From: Legionella genomosp. 1 | GTDB lineage: Bacteria; Pseudomonadota; Gammaproteobacteria; Legionellales; Legionellaceae | Length of the DNA: 5,999 bases | Reading direction: 5' to 3' | Assembly (NCBI GenBank): GCA_945889365.1 | Contig: CAMDBQ010000098.1 | Location: 1-5,999 of the forward strand | Shown here: piece by piece, positions 1 to 5,999 of the stretch | How the letters are laid out: each line of letters begins with the position of its first letter | Numbering within the stretch: position 1 is the stretch's first letter | The notes under the pieces: generated by a model | What the model was told of the DNA's origin: nothing | What the model saw: the letters and a program-made list of their open reading frames with translations, nothing else | Database searches by the model: none | Translations under genes and position numbers: made by a program

Positions 1-2756
1 CCCGTCAGCGATTGATCTGAAAAGAGTTTAATGCACATCCATGCCCCTAGGTAATACAACAGCATGGAGAGCGTTGCTCCTACCGGCGCTATTAAAATCA
101 GAGACAGCAATGAATGCGTTGTATGCAGAACATATGACATTAAAATCAATCCGGGTAAAAAGGAAAGGTAATGCATCGCGCCTGCAAAAATAAAACAAAA
201 ATAATGAATCACGCCATAAAAAAATGTTTTTCTGACCGCGCTGCTCTCTACCTTCTTATCCTGCATGATGTGATCAGCCGGGAGTGGGGTCTCCCGAGCA
301 GGCGAGCCGCCATAAAACGCATGAGCCGGTATTTCATCGCCTGAAGAAACCATGGTCATATGATCCAATCCAGCAAAATCATGAATGACCGTAGAATGAC
401 TGATGACGCTTCGTGCACCAATAAAACAAGACTGCCCGATGCGAATGGGCCCTATATTGAGCCACCCATCTTCCACTTGATAACCTAACATACGCACATC
501 GTAGCCAATGGAGCTAGAATTCCCAATGGTTAACAGATCAGGCACTCCAATGGACCCTGTTCCTACATAACAATAGGCACCTATTTTCGCTCCTAGTAGG
601 CGATAATAAATATTAATTAAAGGCGTACCGATGAAGTGCTTGGAAGGGAAAATCAAATGACTCAAGCGATCTACCAGCCACCAGCGAAAATAAAACCAGC
701 CCCATAATTTATACTGCCCTGGTTTTACGCGGCCTAACAGAAGCCATTTTAAACATACGATGAACGCCATAGACACCAGCGGAAGGCCTAAAAACAGGCC
801 CAGCGTCAATCCGGCCGATTGCATTGAAAAAAAGTGCCCGCCCGATTCCAACGCGTTATAGCAAAGCACAATCAATAAGAATTGCCATGCTTCGATTGCG
901 TAGTGAAATAAACAGCCGAAAAATTGCCCGATGCCACACAATGCATAGCCTAAGGTAGAGACGTGATACGTTTCTTTTTTCTCAGCGACTGCAGAGGGTT
1001 TCTCCGTGTTTTCTGCCATTTTTTGGGCCAATTGTCTAATCGTTGGATGACTATATAAGTCCAACATGGATATCGTTGCAAACGCTCGCTGCTGTCGCAA
1101 CAAGGAAACTGCTTTAGCGGCTAGTAAAGAGTGCCCGCCTAAATCATAGAAAAAATCAGCATTCACACCGATTGAATTGTTTTTAAACACAGATTGGAAT
1201 ACTTGAGCGATGTCTTTTTCTAATGCAGTAATGGGTGGCGCATCGTCCGTATCCTGCTGAATCCGTGTGGGCTTCGGCAGTGCTTTTCGATTTACTTTCC
1301 CACTGGACAATACCGGAAATGCCTCCATCATATCGAACGACGCAGGAACCATATGATGGGGTAGTTTTTGTCGCAAAAAATTCTTGAAATCGGATACATC
1401 AAACGACTTGTTTTTCTGCACAATAAGATAGGCCGCTAACTCAGGGTGGTCTAATGCGTTATGTAATGTGACCACTGCCGACTGGATGGCAGGATAAGTC
1501 ATCATCACCGCCTCAATTTCACCCAGCTCAACACGAAACCCTCGGATTTTCACTTGATCATCAACACGGCCTAGAAACAGGATGTCTCCATCTTCGTTGA
1601 TGCAGGCTAAATCACCCGTGCGATAAAGACGGTTACCGGCTTCAGGGTGATTTACAAATTTCATAGCCGTCAGATCTTGGCGATTCACATACCCACGCGC
1701 AAGCCCCGCGCCTCCAATGCATAACTCACCAGGAACGCCATCATCCACGGGCTGCAACTGTTCATCAAGAATTGAAACAGTGTAGCCAGGCAACGGTTTT
1801 CCCAAGGTAACGGGCAAATCTGGATGACATTCCGCATACGTTGCAATGACAGTGGCTTCAGTGGGGCCGTAAGTATTCAATATTCGCAAGCCAGGCCGGC
1901 TATTTTGTTGAATCAATCCAGGCAAGCAGGCTTCTCCACCTAAAATAAGCAACCGTAACCCAGGAATATGGAAGGCATCCAACGTAGATAGCAACGTCGG
2001 CACCGTGGAAAAAACAGTGGTCTTGCTCTCAGTTAAAAACGAAACAAGCCCTATGCCCGAACGCACCTCTTTTGATGTGCATGCAACCAGCGTCGCTCCA
2101 TTGGCAAAGGCCATCCATAGCTCTTCTAGTGAGGCATCAAACGCCAGAGAAAATCCTTGATACACTTTATCAGAAGGCGCCATGTCATACAGACGGCTCG
2201 CCGTAGTCACGTAGTGACAGATGCTCCGGTGCGTGATTTCAACCCCTTTGGGCTTTCCGGACGAGCCTGATGTGTAAATGATATAACACAACTGATCTTC
2301 ATGATGAGTCAATAATACAGGACGATGTTCGGATTCCATCGAAATAATATCATCGAGTGGGTTAAGAACAATTGCATTTGAAAACTGAATATCTTGACGT
2401 GCATGCTGTGCTGAGGACGTGATGATGGCGTGACAAGAAATATCTTCGAGAATAGTGTTAATGCGTTCAGCGGGGTATTCAACCTCAATAGGAATGTAAG
2501 CCGCGCCCGTTTTTAGTACGGCCAAAAGCGCGACGTAGACCTCGATTGAACGATCTAACAAAATACAAACCAATGTATTCGCGCCTACACCTTGGCGGAT
2601 TAAATAATGAGCCAACTGATTGGCGCGTTGATCCAACCGTTGGTAACTGAAAGCCACTTGATCGCATTCCACCGCTATATTATTGGGATGTGTATCAACT
2701 GCACGCTCAAACAATTGAACCAGGGTTTTAGGCGCTCCGGCCAGAGGGCTATCCAT
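1..2756 (-). CDS. Pls/PosA-type single-module non-ribosomal peptide synthetase, 3' end outside window
   Basis: The frame stays open for 918 codons from ATG at 2756 to the left edge, so the C-terminus is missing. Seen: an adenylation domain (about residues 10-495) with core motifs YTSGSSGKPKG (161-171), NTYGPTE (294-300), YRTGDLA (378-384), GRVDDQVKIRGFRVELGEIE (396-415) and SSGKVNRKAL (484-493). A carrier domain follows (about 510-580), with DLGGHSLL carrying phosphopantetheine serine 543. Next come hydrophobic stretches (about 603-634 and 646-674), a hexapeptide-repeat left-handed beta-helix (about 706-825, ending YGGSPAR) and more hydrophobic stretches (about 845-877 and 881-908). There is no N-terminal condensation domain. 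This order matches the Pls (epsilon-poly-L-lysine synthetase)/PosA family, usually about 1300 residues, so roughly 400 should lie beyond the edge. The enzyme should activate an amino acid with ATP, load it on the carrier and act at the inner membrane. Aligned by eye to GrsA, the pocket is D207 A208 E211 S250 I271 G273 T295 V303 I304 K487, which resembles lysine codes. The start is supported by AAAGGA nine bases upstream and an in-frame stop further upstream. Family is confident; substrate and product are inferred. Confidence 0.92.
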   Translation of the reverse strand, partial: MDSPLAGAPKTLVQLFERAVDTHPNNIAVECDQVAFSYQRLDQRANQLAHYLIRQGVGANTLVCILLDRSIEVYVALLAVLKTGAAYIPIEVEYPAERINTILEDISCHAIITSSAQHARQDIQFSNAIVLNPLDDIISMESEHRPVLLTHHEDQLCYIIYTSGSSGKPKGVEITHRSICHYVTTASRLYDMAPSDKVYQGFSLAFDASLEELWMAFANGATLVACTSKEVRSGIGLVSFLTESKTTVFSTVPTLLSTLDAFHIPGLRLLILGGEACLPGLIQQNSRPGLRILNTYGPTEATVIATYAECHPDLPVTLGKPLPGYTVSILDEQLQPVDDGVPGELCIGGAGLARGYVNRQDLTAMKFVNHPEAGNRLYRTGDLACINEDGDILFLGRVDDQVKIRGFRVELGEIEAVMMTYPAIQSAVVTLHNALDHPELAAYLIVQKNKSFDVSDFKNFLRQKLPHHMVPASFDMMEAFPVLSSGKVNRKALPKPTRIQQDTDDAPPITALEKDIAQVFQSVFKNNSIGVNADFFYDLGGHSLLAAKAVSLLRQQRAFATISMLDLYSHPTIRQLAQKMAENTEKPSAVAEKKETYHVSTLGYALCGIGQFFGCLFHYAIEAWQFLLIVLCYNALESGGHFFSMQSAGLTLGLFLGLPLVSMAFIVCLKWLLLGRVKPGQYKLWGWFYFRWWLVDRLSHLIFPSKHFIGTPLINIYYRLLGAKIGAYCYVGTGSIGVPDLLTIGNSSSIGYDVRMLGYQVEDGWLNIGPIRIGQSCFIGARSVISHSTVIHDFAGLDHMTMVSSGDEIPAHAFYGGSPARETPLPADHIMQDKKVESSAVRKTFFYGVIHYFCFIFAGAMHYLSFLPGLILMSYVLHTTHSLLSLILIAPVGATLSMLLYYLGAWMCIKLFSDQSLT

Positions 2757-2765
2757 CTTCGTTTG

Positions 2766-2771
2766 TCCTTT
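2766..2771 (-). promoter_or_regulatory. Ribosome binding site of the Pls-like synthetase gene
   Basis: AAAGGA on the minus strand lies nine bases before the ATG at 2756. The reading frame upstream has a stop and no other ATG, GTG or TTG in between, so this site fixes the start codon. Confidence 0.75.
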
Positions 2772-2792
2772 AACGATAAGCGCGTGTCGTTC

Positions 2793-2821
2793 ATTTTATG
2801 TTATTTAAAACAGTATGTAAA
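2793..2821 (-). promoter_or_regulatory. Sigma-70-type promoter of the Pls-like synthetase gene
   Basis: On the minus strand, TTTACA (2816-2821, five of six matches to TTGACA) is separated by exactly 17 bases from TAAAAT (2793-2798, five of six matches to TATAAT). Transcription would begin near 2786, giving a leader of about 30 bases that contains the ribosome binding site. The spacer holds a loose palindrome (2799-2812, TGTT...AACA) that could be an operator, but four of its 14 positions break symmetry, so I do not call it. Confidence 0.65.
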
Positions 2822-2929
2822 CGTGCAGCAGCTTGGTGTGCGAAACAATTAGGAACTGAACGGGAGTGTAAGCAATCGCAAGAGATCTATTGCGCTAATC
2901 ACGAGATCAAATGCAAAACAGGAATCTAG

Positions 2930-2938
2930 TGCTATAAT
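2930..2938 (+). promoter_or_regulatory. Extended -10 promoter of the cysteine-rich peptide gene
   Basis: TGCTATAAT contains a perfect -10 hexamer (2933-2938) preceded by the TG of an extended -10 element. No convincing -35 hexamer lies 16-18 bases upstream, which extended -10 promoters can do without. The start of transcription would be near 2945, leaving a leader of about 26 bases that includes the strong ribosome binding site of the peptide gene. Confidence 0.65.
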
Positions 2939-2956
2939 ACTTAGTAATCATAAAAG

Positions 2957-2963
2957 AAAGGAG
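2957..2963 (+). promoter_or_regulatory. Ribosome binding site of the cysteine-rich peptide gene
   Basis: AAAGGAG lies seven bases before ATG 2971 and ten before the second ATG at 2974. It is a near-consensus Shine-Dalgarno sequence and is the main reason, with the promoter upstream, to accept this short frame as a gene. Spacing fits the first ATG slightly better; using the second would remove only one methionine. Confidence 0.8.
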
Positions 2964-2970
2964 AGCCGTT

Positions 2971-3147
2971 ATGATGAAGACAATACTTTTCATCCTCTTT
3001 GCAGCTATTTCATTGGGGATACACTCGCAAGCGTTTTCTTGTGGTTATGCTCAAAATGGGTGCGAAACGGATAAAAATTGCTGTCCCAACTGTACGTGTG
3101 ATTCCAGCAGTCATAAATGTGGTGGACAAAACTGTTCAGGTCCATAG
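2971..3147 (+). CDS. Small secreted cysteine-rich peptide, cystine-knot (spider-toxin-like) spacing
   Basis: A 58-codon gene. Residues 1-21 form a classical Sec signal peptide: MMK, a hydrophobic core from about 4 to 17, and HSQA before a likely signal peptidase I cut after Ala21. The mature peptide would have 37 residues with eight cysteines at 24, 31, 37, 38, 41, 43, 50 and 55. The spacing is C-x6-C-x5-CC-x2-C-x-C-x6-C-x4-C. The opening C-x6-C-x5-CC and the following C-x-C-x6-C resemble the eight-cysteine inhibitor-cystine-knot framework of spider toxins such as the mu-agatoxins. That likeness is judged from memory and loop 4 is two residues shorter. The even cysteine number and export to the oxidising periplasm favour four disulfides. 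AFSC does not fit a lipobox, so a lipoprotein is unlikely; a metallothionein is unlikely because of the signal peptide. The gene has its own promoter, ribosome binding site and probable terminator, and is divergent from the synthetase gene. Function unknown; a toxin, effector or protease inhibitor is possible. Confidence 0.8.
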   Translation: MMKTILFILFAAISLGIHSQAFSCGYAQNGCETDKNCCPNCTCDSSSHKCGGQNCSGP

Positions 3148-3178
3148 AAATATCAGCGATGCAAAAAACAACCTATGC

Positions 3179-3205
3179 GCGGGTCTAGGGCAGGGCTAGA
3201 TCCGC
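3179..3205 (+). terminator. Probable intrinsic terminator of the peptide gene
   Basis: A ten-base-pair stem (GCGGGTCTAG, 3179-3188, with CTAGATCCGC, 3196-3205) has one G-T wobble and a seven-base loop. It starts 32 bases after the peptide stop codon and is followed by a T-rich but broken tract (TTCTACCTTGTCTTGTT). The stem is strong and the tract imperfect. On the opposite strand a run of six T begins about a dozen bases past the stem, so the same hairpin might also stop transcripts coming from relA. Confidence 0.6.
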
Positions 3206-3400
3206 TTCTACCTTGTCTTGTTAATAGCAGTGGAGCTCAGTTCATCTGAGTTAGCTACGCGCAAAATCCAATAAGAAAGTGAAACGAAAAAAACCAGCAT
3301 TTTTCAATTTTTTCAATATAATCCGATGGATTTTGATTGCGGGATTAACCAGACTGCAACGAACAACTGAGCGATCCGCCGTTATATGGTTTGTGTCATA
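3206..3400. other. Noncoding gap between the peptide gene terminator and the relA stop
   Basis: I see no gene here. It holds a seven-base-pair hairpin (3234-3252, loop TTCAT, one G-T wobble) without a T tract on either side, an A/T-rich stretch (about 3285-3322) and an isolated TATAAT (3317-3322) with no -35 and only a 14-codon frame after it. GGTTTG/CAAACC (3388-3393 with 3402-3407) pairs across the relA stop, again without a T tract. No clear terminator of relA could be assigned. Confidence 0.5.
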
Positions 3401-5608
3401 TCAAACCTGCCGTCTAGCCTCTAACACATTCGGTATCTGACCTAATCGACTTAATAGCCCTGAAAGGCTATTTAACCCATCCACCTCGATCGTCAAGGTA
3501 ATATAGTTTATATTATCATGCCGGTTGATTTGTGTCTGTAGCGCAAATACATGGGCTTTTTCATGGGATAGCAACGAGGTGATGTCACGTAGTAAATGTG
3601 GGCGATCAAATGCTTTGATCACGATATCAACCACGTAATGATCGCGCGTGGTGCTGCCCCAGCTGACTTGCAAAAAACGTTCGCGTTCTTTTTCGCTGGA
3701 ATACAGAATATTTGGACAATCCTGGCGATGCACAGAGACCCCGCGCCCGAGAGTGATATACCCGATAACGTCATCACCCGGTAACGGCTGGCAACACCGA
3801 GCCATATGGGTCAATAGATTACCTACGCCTTCAATTTGTAAATCACTGCCTGATGTTACTTCGGGTTTAGTATGCGATTTAACCCGTTTCTTAATGGCTT
3901 GATCAATGGTGCCAGCAGGCGATAAACGCTGCAAAATTTGACTTAGTTTTACATCGCCTCGTCCTAGCGCTGCAAGCAAATTATCGAGTGTTTTAAACTT
4001 TAAAGCCTGAACCACATCATCCATGCGCTCAGATTTTATGCCTAGATTTTTTAATTCTTTATCCAATATTTCACGGCCTTCAGCAGCATTTTTATCGTAA
4101 TCTTGCTGGTTAAACCAATGCAATACTTTAGCTTTAGCCCGTGATGTTTTCAAATAATTTAAATGCGAATTAATCCAATCACGGGAAGGTCTGGCTTCTT
4201 TTCCAGTTAATATGTCAACTTTATCACCGGTTTTTAATGCATAGGTCAACGGGACAATACTGCCATTCACTTTAGTTCCGCGGCATCGATGCCCCATATC
4301 TGTGTGCACATGGTAGGCAAAATCAAGGGCTGTGGCTCCCGTAGGCAAATCAAGCACGTCACCGTCAGGGGTAAATACATACACTCGGTCTTCAAGAAAG
4401 CCTGACTCGATTGTCACGGATGCTTCTTTATTAGTCGCCATTTCGCGATGCCAAGCCAATACTTCACGCAACCATTCTATTTTACGTTCATGGCTCGCTT
4501 TGTGTTTAACGCGGCCCTCTTTATATTTCCAATGCGCAGCCACGCCCATTTCAGACTGTTCATGCATTTGAAACGTACGAATTTGCACTTCAAATACACG
4601 CCCTTCAGGACTTTCTACTGCTGTATGGAGCGATTGATAACCATTGGATTTAGGGTTGGCAATATAATCATCAAATTCAGTGGGAACTTGCTTCCATAAG
4701 CGGTGCACTAAATCCAATAGCTGGTAACACACCTCGTTCGAATCAACCAATATCCGCACAGCCGTTGCATCATAAATTTCATCGAGCGCGACATTTTTGC
4801 GCTTCATCTTTTTATAAATACTATGAATGTGCTTGGATCGACCATATACCGCAAAATGATCCATTCCCATACGTTTCATTTGTTGACTTAATTCATCAAC
4901 TATCAAATTAACGAAACGATCTCGGTCCAAACGTTTGGCTCGCAGCCCTTTGGCTATGGCTTTGTAATCATCTGGATGCAAGTAACGAAAGGCTAAATCT
5001 TCCATTTCCCATTTGATTGCACCAATCCCCAGTCGATGGGCTAACGGGGCGTAAATTTCCATTGCTTCTGTGGCAATTTTTCGGCTGAGTGCTGGTGGCA
5101 AAGGAGCCAACGCACGCAAAACGCAGAGACGTTCGGCCAGTTTAATGAGTACAACACGTACATCATCAACCATGGCGATCAGCATTTTACGAACATTATC
5201 AATTTGATTTTTATTTTGTGGGTAGGCGCTAAATGCATGTATGTTATGCATCGCACTCATTTTCTCTACGCCTTTAACCAGCCTGGCAATAGGGCTACCT
5301 AACTGCTCTTCAACATCTTCAAGGGATAATTCCGCGTAATGTACACTTTCAAAGATAATAGCAGAAGCCAGCGTTTCTTGATCCACTTCCAAATCAGCCA
5401 ATACATCGGCCATGGAAAGGCCTTGCTGTAAGCAAGACTGCCCTGTCTCGGTTGCGTGATCTTGACCGGCTAATTGACTGAGTTTGCAAGCGCTACGGAT
5501 CATATCCAAATCCTGGAAATATCCTTTGCTGCCTACATGATCCAACCATTGTTGAACATCAATGCTGCCATCCAATTGTAAGGGAGTCCCTTCTTTAACT
5601 TTGACCAT
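3401..5608 (-). CDS. relA: RelA, ribosome-associated GTP pyrophosphokinase ((p)ppGpp synthetase)
   Basis: RelA binds stalled ribosomes carrying uncharged tRNA and transfers pyrophosphate from ATP to GDP or GTP, making (p)ppGpp for the stringent response. The 735-residue product is close to the 744 of E. coli RelA. Domains in order: a degenerate HD hydrolase region (about 30-200) in which the metal-binding HD pair is replaced by ES (AIIFESVHY, 83-91); the synthetase domain with YGRSKH (255-260), DEIYDATAVRI (276-286) and the acidic EFDD motif (311-314) in EFDDYIANPKSNGYQSLHT; TGS (about 407-468); a helical linker; a zinc-finger region with Cys605, Cys606, His627 and Cys631; and a C-terminal ACT domain (about 658-732). 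EFDD (EXDD) and the lost HD pair mark monofunctional RelA rather than bifunctional SpoT/Rel, which has RXKD and an intact HD. The start is set at ATG 5608: AAAAGGA lies eight bases upstream and the N-terminus MVKV aligns with E. coli MVAV. ATG 5650 would add 14 unsupported residues. It follows rlmD on the same strand, as in E. coli. Confidence 0.97.
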   Translation of the reverse strand: MVKVKEGTPLQLDGSIDVQQWLDHVGSKGYFQDLDMIRSACKLSQLAGQDHATETGQSCLQQGLSMADVLADLEVDQETLASAIIFESVHYAELSLEDVEEQLGSPIARLVKGVEKMSAMHNIHAFSAYPQNKNQIDNVRKMLIAMVDDVRVVLIKLAERLCVLRALAPLPPALSRKIATEAMEIYAPLAHRLGIGAIKWEMEDLAFRYLHPDDYKAIAKGLRAKRLDRDRFVNLIVDELSQQMKRMGMDHFAVYGRSKHIHSIYKKMKRKNVALDEIYDATAVRILVDSNEVCYQLLDLVHRLWKQVPTEFDDYIANPKSNGYQSLHTAVESPEGRVFEVQIRTFQMHEQSEMGVAAHWKYKEGRVKHKASHERKIEWLREVLAWHREMATNKEASVTIESGFLEDRVYVFTPDGDVLDLPTGATALDFAYHVHTDMGHRCRGTKVNGSIVPLTYALKTGDKVDILTGKEARPSRDWINSHLNYLKTSRAKAKVLHWFNQQDYDKNAAEGREILDKELKNLGIKSERMDDVVQALKFKTLDNLLAALGRGDVKLSQILQRLSPAGTIDQAIKKRVKSHTKPEVTSGSDLQIEGVGNLLTHMARCCQPLPGDDVIGYITLGRGVSVHRQDCPNILYSSEKERERFLQVSWGSTTRDHYVVDIVIKAFDRPHLLRDITSLLSHEKAHVFALQTQINRHDNINYITLTIEVDGLNSLSGLLSRLGQIPNVLEARRQV

Positions 5609-5616
5609 ATCCAAAA

Positions 5617-5623
5617 TCCTTTT
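5617..5623 (-). promoter_or_regulatory. Ribosome binding site deciding the relA start
   Basis: AAAAGGA on the minus strand is eight bases before ATG 5608. It lies inside the 14 extra codons that would be translated from ATG 5650, and that upstream ATG has no comparable site in front of it. This supports the shorter, 735-residue RelA. Confidence 0.75.
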
Positions 5624-5672
5624 ACCAACTATCCATCCATTGCACAACATTGTCTTCTTCGCGACGATTGAT

Positions 5673-5699
5673 GTAGGAGTACGCGACGCGAGCCCCTAC
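5673..5699. repeat. REP-like imperfect palindrome between rlmD and relA
   Basis: The 27-base element begins GTAGGAG and ends CCCCTAC. It folds as five pairs, an A-C mismatch, G-C and a T-G wobble, an A-A mismatch, then three C/G pairs around a three-base loop (GAC). No T tract follows on either strand, so it is not an ordinary terminator. GC-rich ends of the form GTAGG...CCTAC in an intergenic gap resemble REP-type extragenic palindromes. Its copy number in the genome is not visible here. It sits seven bases after the rlmD stop codon on the transcribed strand and may affect the rlmD-relA transcript. Confidence 0.45.
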
Positions 5700-5705
5700 T
5701 ATCAT

Positions 5706-5999
5706 TTATCTCTTTACAAACAATGCAATAGACTCTACATGAGATGTATGCGGAAACATATCCATTACGCCCGCTGACATCATGCGATACCCGTGTTGAT
5801 TAACCAAAATATCAGCATCTCGCGCAAACGTAGCTGGATTACAAGATACATACACAATACGCTCTGGGTAAATTTTATCAATTTGCTTAACCACGTCCAT
5901 AGCACCCAAACGAGCTGGATCTAACAAAATTTTATTAAATTTATGATGCAAAAGACCAGTCAGAGCAGTTTCATCTTCTAAGTTAGCACAGAAAAACTC
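5706..5999 (-). CDS. rlmD: RlmD, 23S rRNA (uracil1939-C5)-methyltransferase, C-terminal 97 residues
   Basis: RlmD (RumA) uses S-adenosylmethionine to methylate C5 of U1939 in 23S rRNA. The frame is open to the right edge, so the N-terminal part (TRAM domain, iron-sulfur cluster cysteines and most of the SAM-binding fold) lies outside. The visible 97 residues carry the diagnostic end of the family: LLDPARLGA (visible residues 25-33), then IVYVSCNPATFARD (48-61) with the catalytic cysteine at 53, and DMFPHTSHVESIALF (80-94) with the general-base glutamate at 89. The 36-residue gap from Cys to Glu agrees with Cys389 and Glu424 of E. coli RumA. A TTG at 5951 is internal, not a start, because the conserved sequence continues upstream of it to the edge. 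RlmC and TrmA are relatives, but the neighbouring relA and the close match to RumA favour RlmD. The gene ends 97 bases before relA, in the same direction, so cotranscription is plausible. Confidence 0.93.
   Translation of the reverse strand, partial: EFFCANLEDETALTGLLHHKFNKILLDPARLGAMDVVKQIDKIYPERIVYVSCNPATFARDADILVNQHGYRMMSAGVMDMFPHTSHVESIALFVKR

Noticed and set aside
2485..2667. 60-codon minus-strand frame
   Set aside because: It lies inside the synthetase gene in a different frame and is a shadow of the adenylation-domain codons.
2607..2852. 81-codon plus-strand frame running into the divergent region
   Set aside because: It is mostly antisense to the well-supported N-terminal coding part of the synthetase and its product has no recognisable features.
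2971..3147. Reading the cysteine-rich peptide as a lipoprotein or metallothionein
   Set aside because: The residues before Cys24 (AFS) do not form a lipobox, and metallothioneins are cytosolic and lack signal peptides. A Sec-exported disulfide-bonded peptide fits better.
2999..3199. 66-codon plus-strand frame starting at 2999
   Set aside because: It overlaps the cysteine-rich peptide gene in another frame, has no ribosome binding site of its own and shows no recognisable family features. The frame at 2971 has the promoter, ribosome binding site and signal peptide.
3301..3373. TATAAT at 3317-3322 followed by a 14-codon frame from ATG 3326
   Set aside because: There is no -35 element at proper spacing and no ribosome binding site, and the region is A/T-rich, so a chance -10 match is likely.
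3596..4699. Several plus-strand frames of 62-84 codons opposite relA
   Set aside because: All are antisense to conserved RelA domains, lack ribosome binding sites and match nothing I recognise.
5562..5777. 71-codon plus-strand frame across the relA start and rlmD end
   Set aside because: It is antisense to two real genes and the REP-like element and has no family features.
1..5999. CRISPR arrays, tRNA or rRNA genes, transposases
   Set aside because: No regularly spaced direct repeats, tRNA-like cloverleaf with CCA end, rRNA segments or transposase-like frames were seen on either strand.

Overview
The window looks like a chromosomal segment of a gammaproteobacterium, most likely a member of the Legionellales (Legionella or a relative). 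This rests on the gene pair rlmD-relA, whose order is typical of gammaproteobacteria, on a RelA sequence that reads to me as Legionella-like, and on moderate GC content. The assignment to order is from memory of the families, not from a search.

Layout. (1) Positions 1-2756, minus strand: the first 918 residues of a single-module non-ribosomal peptide synthetase of the Pls/PosA type (adenylation domain, carrier domain, then membrane segments around a left-handed beta-helix domain). It runs off the left edge without a stop. Its adenylation pocket reads D-A-E-S-I-G-T-V-I-K, close to lysine codes. (2) Positions 2757-2970: a divergent regulatory region with a good minus-strand promoter for the synthetase and an extended -10 promoter on the plus strand. 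(3) Positions 2971-3147, plus strand: an unlisted small gene for a 58-residue secreted peptide. The mature part has about 37 residues and eight cysteines, in a spacing like inhibitor-cystine-knot toxins. (4) Positions 3148-3400: noncoding, with a strong hairpin that probably ends the peptide transcript. (5) Positions 3401-5608, minus strand: relA, a monofunctional (p)ppGpp synthetase. (6) Positions 5609-5705: a gap with an imperfect REP-like hairpin. (7) Positions 5706-5999, minus strand: the 3' end of rlmD, a 23S rRNA m5U methyltransferase.

How the genes relate. rlmD and relA are housekeeping genes read in the same direction and plausibly cotranscribed: one modifies the ribosome, the other makes the alarmone on stalled ribosomes. 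The other pair, read outward from a shared 214-base region, looks accessory: a membrane-bound synthetase predicted to activate a cationic amino acid, and a tiny exported disulfide-rich peptide. Whether these two act together is inference; only the arrangement is seen.
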